From Chitinophaga horti (GTDB taxonomy: Bacteria; Bacteroidota; Bacteroidia; Chitinophagales; Chitinophagaceae): a DNA stretch of 64,000 bases. The notes beneath the pieces were generated by a model. It did not search any database, had not been told where the DNA came from, and was given only the letters and a program-made list of their open reading frames with translations. This document shows, in pieces, positions 61,202 to 64,000 of the stretch. Positions within the stretch are counted from its first letter, which is position 1, and every line of letters begins with the position of its first letter. The stretch covers positions 6,138,001-6,202,000 of the forward strand of contig NZ_CP107006.1 of the NCBI RefSeq assembly GCF_022867795.2. Direction: 5' to 3'. A program made the position numbers and the translations under genes.

Positions 61202-62583
61202 GATTTGTCGAGTGTCATAAAGAGGTTATTCAGCGATTCAGAAAATGTAGGATGTGCGAACATCATATTCCGGATAGATTCGTAAGGAATGCTGCCCATC
61301 ATCGCCATTTGCAGTACCGATACAATTTCGCCGCCATGGGCCGCCAGTATCGATGCCCCTAATATCTGCCCGCTGTATTCATCTACCACCGCTTTCATAA
61401 AACCGCGTGTTTCCCCGCTTTCCACACCACGGGCAGAATTAGCCATTTTCAGTTTCGCCACTTTTACCTGGAAGCCCTTTTCCCGCGCCTCCTGTTCCGT
61501 CATGCCCACCCGTCCCAATTCGGGATCGGTAAACATACAGTACGGAACGATGCGGTTATGCGCGCTCAGGTTAGCTTCTTCCAATATGTTTTTGAGTACA
61601 ATTAAATGATCGTTGTAAGCAACGTGCGTAAAAGCCGGGCCACCATTTACATCGCCCAGCGCATAAACGTCCTGCGCGGTAGTTTGCAGTCGTTCGTCGG
61701 TAATGATATACCCTTTTTCATTCGTTTTGACCCCCGCCTTGGCGAGGTTCAGTTCATCTGTATTGGGGACGCGTCCGGCGGCAATGAGCCAATGTGAACA
61801 AGAGATTTGCTGCTGGCCTCCATCGGTATGAATAGAGATTACAGTCTGCCCGCCCGGTATTCGCGCCACTTTTTCTACCTGCACATTCGTAATGACTCCG
61901 GCGCCCTCTTCCGCTAATATCGTGCCCACTTCGGTTGCAACGTCTTCATCCTCTTTACTTAAGATGCGCGGCCCTTTTTCCAGGATCGTTACCTTACTGC
62001 CTAAACGGCAGAATAATTGTGCAAATTCCAGTGCAATATATCCGCCGCCCACAATCACCAGGTGTTCCGGTATTTCCCGCAACTCCATGATAGACGTGGA
62101 TGTAAGGCAACCCACTTCGTTGATCCCTTCAATTTCCGGTATCACCGCCCGCGCCCCGGTGTTGATAAAAACCAGGTCGGCTGACAGAAATTCCATGTTA
62201 CCGCTCACATAATCCACGCGCAATTCTTTCGGTCCCGTAAAGGTAGCGGTGCCCATCATGAGGTCCAGGTTGGGAATTTCGCGCATCGATTTGTAAATAC
62301 CGTTACGGGCATTTTCCACAATCCCTGTTTTGCGGTCGATGATCGTATTAATATCGACCACGCCTTCCGTCCGAAGACCGATACGTTCTGCCTGACGGGC
62401 AACGTATGCCAGCCGGGCGTCGCCGATCATGGTTTTGCTGGGCGTGCAGCCATCGTTTACACAAGTGCCGCCGAGCCAGCGTTTTTCAATAATCGCCGTC
62501 CGTTTACCGGCTTTCGCCAGCTTTTTGGCCAGCGGCACCCCGGCCTGACCGGCGCCTATGATGATCGCGTCATATTTCTTCAT
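61198..62583 (-). CDS. FAD-dependent pyridine nucleotide-disulfide oxidoreductase
   Basis: 461 residues from MKKYDAIIIGAG; an ATG 6 codons upstream is possible. It has the FAD loop IIIGAGQAGVPLAKKLAKAG, the redox-active disulfide motif GGTCVNDGCTPSK, the NAD(P) loop IVGGGYIALEFAQLF, YALGDVNGG, and the dimerisation-domain His/Glu pair in AHPTFSESL. It resembles mercuric reductase, dihydrolipoamide or glutathione-type reductases. As the first gene of the egt operon it is a good candidate for reducing an ergothioneine disulfide or mixed disulfide, but that is inference; it could act on another thiol. Confidence 0.87.
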   Translation of the reverse strand: MKKYDAIIIGAGQAGVPLAKKLAKAGKRTAIIEKRWLGGTCVNDGCTPSKTMIGDARLAYVARQAERIGLRTEGVVDINTIIDRKTGIVENARNGIYKSMREIPNLDLMMGTATFTGPKELRVDYVSGNMEFLSADLVFINTGARAVIPEIEGINEVGCLTSTSIMELREIPEHLVIVGGGYIALEFAQLFCRLGSKVTILEKGPRILSKEDEDVATEVGTILAEEGAGVITNVQVEKVARIPGGQTVISIHTDGGQQQISCSHWLIAAGRVPNTDELNLAKAGVKTNEKGYIITDERLQTTAQDVYALGDVNGGPAFTHVAYNDHLIVLKNILEEANLSAHNRIVPYCMFTDPELGRVGMTEQEAREKGFQVKVAKLKMANSARGVESGETRGFMKAVVDEYSGQILGASILAAHGGEIVSVLQMAMMGSIPYESIRNMMFAHPTFSESLNNLFMTLDKS

Positions 62584-62770
62584 ACCAGAGGTTTCCTGCA
62601 TACTTTATGCCGTTAATGGGCTCAACGCGTAAAGTTCGCGCCCATCCAGCAAGCAGCAATGTCTGTAAAGTGGATTTTATTGTATATCTGCGGGTAACAA
62701 TGGAATGAGTAAAAGGTTCAACTTACGGAGTTAAAGGTAAGGGTTAGTGCGCAAACGTGATCTCCCTGGT

Positions 62771-62794
62771 CAGCCGCCGTTGTGTCACTCACTT
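62771..62794 (+). repeat. Dispersed repeat, copy 3 (24 bp)
   Basis: Identical over 24 bases to the copies at 36006-36033 and 6508-6535, then diverges after CACTCACTT. The gap 62584-62873 contains this repeat, the presumed egt promoter (no clear TAnnTTTG found) and the retron terminator; no gene is seen. Confidence 0.85.
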
Positions 62795-62823
62795 CGGCGG
62801 GGTTGCGAATATCAGCATAAACG

Positions 62824-62849
62824 AAAAAGGCCTGCGTATTGGCAGGCTT
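62824..62849 (-). terminator. Terminator of the reverse transcriptase gene
   Basis: On the minus strand GCCTGC pairs with GCAGGC around a 6-base loop, followed by CTTTTT, about 25 bases after the RT stop. Confidence 0.75.
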
Positions 62850-62873
62850 GTATATAAGATGTGTAGATAAAGG

Positions 62874-63707
62874 TTAGGTGACCGGTGTTGCTTGGTATTT
62901 CGTCATGTTTCGGAACGGTCTAAATGAATTTACATAGTGTCTCAGTGGGAAATGTGTAAAGGCTTTTGTTCGTAATGATGCGGGAGGATAAAGTCCATGT
63001 TCTGTTAGTCGGACCCCTGTTACTTCGGGGCAACTTTTTGAATAGCTGATTTTCTTTGGATGCGGTCTAAATTCAGCATCTCTGATTGTTTTCAGAATAA
63101 TAGGAATCAAATCTTTGAAATCGACCTTACTTGAGAAAACTAAATCGTCCATGTATGCCGTGAAAGTCAGGTGATGCTCCAGTGCTAATTTCGCTAAAAT
63201 CCTTCCGGTTCGATTAAAGACCATATTAGCTACAATAGGCGATGATGGAGGTCCTTGTGGTAGAAACCCCTTATAGGTGACTAGTCTGGTTAGTGTTCTT
63301 GCTACATCGGGCGAAAAGTTCTCGCTTATTAGCATACTATAAACTTGTCGGTTATTGATGTTTCGAAAGAAGTTCTTAAAATCTATAGTTAAAAAGTATT
63401 TATTTGAGAAGTGCTGGTACGCATTTAAAATATTATTTCTACCCTTTACTGATCCGAAACTGTAATCGGGGGATGGAATTTTCTGTAATAAGAAGTTGAT
63501 CTGCTCCTGAATCCGTTTTAGCTCTGAGTGTGTTATGTCCAATTCCCGCTTCCTGATTTTGCCATTCTTGTCGCGCTGAGGAACACCGTACTTAGTTTTG
63601 TCGACGGTTTTATGACGGTATTCCGAGTCGATATCCGTCACCAATTTTTTGACTTGGCCTGAAGTAGTGCTCAAGAACTGTAAGAGTCGCTTTTCTGATT
63701 TGATCAT
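62874..63707 (-). CDS. Retron-type reverse transcriptase
   Basis: 277-residue reverse transcriptase. Blocks in order: YGVPQRDKNGKIRKRELDIT with SELKRIQ (RT1), VKGRNNILNAYQHFSNKY with the NAxxH motif of retron region X, LTIDFKNFFRNI (catalytic Asp), LPQGPPSSPIVANMVF, the catalytic FTAYMDDLVFSS (YxDD box), and EVTGVRL, the VTG motif of retron region Y. These two extra motifs are what separate retron RTs from group II intron and DGR RTs. The thumb after VTG is short, about 45 residues. The gene looks AT-richer than its neighbours, which suggests transfer. A structured, gene-free stretch precedes it, as expected for msr-msd. No effector gene is visible. Confidence 0.87.
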   Translation of the reverse strand: MIKSEKRLLQFLSTTSGQVKKLVTDIDSEYRHKTVDKTKYGVPQRDKNGKIRKRELDITHSELKRIQEQINFLLQKIPSPDYSFGSVKGRNNILNAYQHFSNKYFLTIDFKNFFRNINNRQVYSMLISENFSPDVARTLTRLVTYKGFLPQGPPSSPIVANMVFNRTGRILAKLALEHHLTFTAYMDDLVFSSKVDFKDLIPIILKTIRDAEFRPHPKKISYSKSCPEVTGVRLTEHGLYPPASLRTKAFTHFPLRHYVNSFRPFRNMTKYQATPVT

Positions 63708-63765
63708 GATGTGAGCAGCATTTTTTACATTAAGAAAAGCCAGGACTAACTACCTCTCTTTCTTA

Positions 63766-63964
63766 CCCATGTAACGCTCAGGGTCCATCTGAATAGTAGC
63801 GTTTTGACCCCTAGCTTCGCCTTGAACAAAGTTTTCTGTCTAGTTGGACAGATCGTTTTGGTCTTAGCTAGTTTTCGAGCTAACATGGAAATACTCGTTA
63901 GCGATAGTCGATGTCCGTTCTTTGATTGATGCCTGTGGATTGAATTTCTCATACTTTACATGAG
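63766..63964 (-). ncRNA. Candidate retron msr-msd RNA
   Basis: Upstream of the RT the minus strand shows hairpins TTAGCT/AGCTAA (63864-63883), TCTGTC/GACAGA (63835-63852) and AACGCT/AGCGTT (63773-63803). The flanks CTCATGTAA (63956-63964) and TTACATGGG (63766-63774) can pair over 9 bases including one G-T, about 200 bases apart, resembling the a1/a2 repeat that encloses a retron RNA. An alternative local hairpin CTCAT/ATGAG (63948-63964) competes with it. A 68-codon open frame through this stretch is rejected as protein. Boundaries and the branching G are not determined; the element may extend past the window. Confidence 0.45.
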
Positions 63965-64000
63965 ATTTTTTTAGTATCTCCGCAGGTTAGATACCACATC

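Noticed and set aside
62602..62873. Retron effector gene downstream of the RT
   Set aside because: No open frame with coding character is present between the RT terminator and the egt operon.
63746..63952. 68-codon open frame just upstream of the reverse transcriptase
   Set aside because: It is Lys/Arg/Ser/Thr-rich, has no family resemblance, and covers the stretch of hairpins expected for retron RNA, so an RNA is the better explanation.
1..64000. CRISPR array
   Set aside because: No set of regularly spaced identical 25-40 base repeats was seen; the tandem units at 37418-37537 have no spacers.

Overview
The window looks like chromosomal DNA of a Bacteroidota bacterium, most likely a Chitinophaga-like member of the Chitinophagaceae. 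Several things point that way: promoters of the TAnnTTTG type, a protein with a type IX secretion (gliding-motility type B) C-terminal domain, a periplasmic beta-propeller histidine kinase, 6-bladed propeller plus outer-membrane barrel gene pairs, weak Shine-Dalgarno sites, and MITE/REP-like intergenic repeats. The genus is inferred; no 16S gene is present.

Layout. 1-3.0 kb: the translation cluster ffh (3' end)-rpsP-rimM-trmD-rplS. 3.1-6.2 kb: tatA, gatA and a LysM lytic transglycosylase. 6.2-6.6 kb: intergenic repeats. 6.6-12.9 kb: a CPA2 antiporter, an Hsp15-like S4 protein, lysA, a small membrane zincin and a large GAF protein. 13.0-17.5 kb (minus): a periplasmic SdiA-regulated-type propeller and a phosphoesterase/Omp85-like fusion. 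17.6-23.4 kb: a tightly packed run HD-Pycsar-type membrane protein, ppk1, thioredoxin-like, DUF4442 and beta-CASP metallo-hydrolase. 23.4-29.0 kb: a hybrid-like sensor kinase, a dicarboxylate symporter and a fatty acid desaturase. 29.0-35.0 kb: a nitrite-assimilation island with a cysteine-rich Crp/Fnr regulator and cobA (SUMT), divergent from nirB, nirD and an outer-membrane channel. 35.1-41.4 kb: GNAT, DinB, an MFS exporter, a repeat-rich 600 bp gap, an unknown gene, a decayed gene, a PepSY membrane protein and a zincless Fpg/Nei glycosylase. 41.4-44.4 kb: a candidate small RNA, a sigma54 response regulator broken by a frameshift in a G run, a Crp/Fnr regulator and a DJ-1 family protein. 44.5-51.5 kb: a propeller/outer-membrane barrel pair, tRNA-Glu and a PKD/T9SS protein. 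51.6-55.7 kb: a divergent LacI pair, ROK kinase, VOC protein and AlkB. 55.7-62.6 kb (minus): D-lactate dehydrogenase and an ergothioneine operon. 62.8-64.0 kb: a retron-type reverse transcriptase with a structured upstream region, cut by the window edge.

How the genes work together. The cobA product supplies the precursor of siroheme, the cofactor of NirB, and the adjacent regulator probably controls both arms. In the ergothioneine operon, a FAD disulfide oxidoreductase, an ATPase and a permease/binding-protein fusion (like EgtV and EgtU) are translationally coupled to EgtB and EgtD, suggesting synthesis, uptake and redox recycling of the same thiol.

Most interesting points: (1) the retron, whose effector is not in view; (2) the ergothioneine operon with both synthesis and transport plus a candidate reductase; (3) a circular permutation of the substrate-binding domain in its transporter; (4) an HD-Pycsar-effector-type protein in a polyphosphate kinase operon with no cyclase nearby; (5) dispersed 24-28 bp repeats at three intergenic sites.
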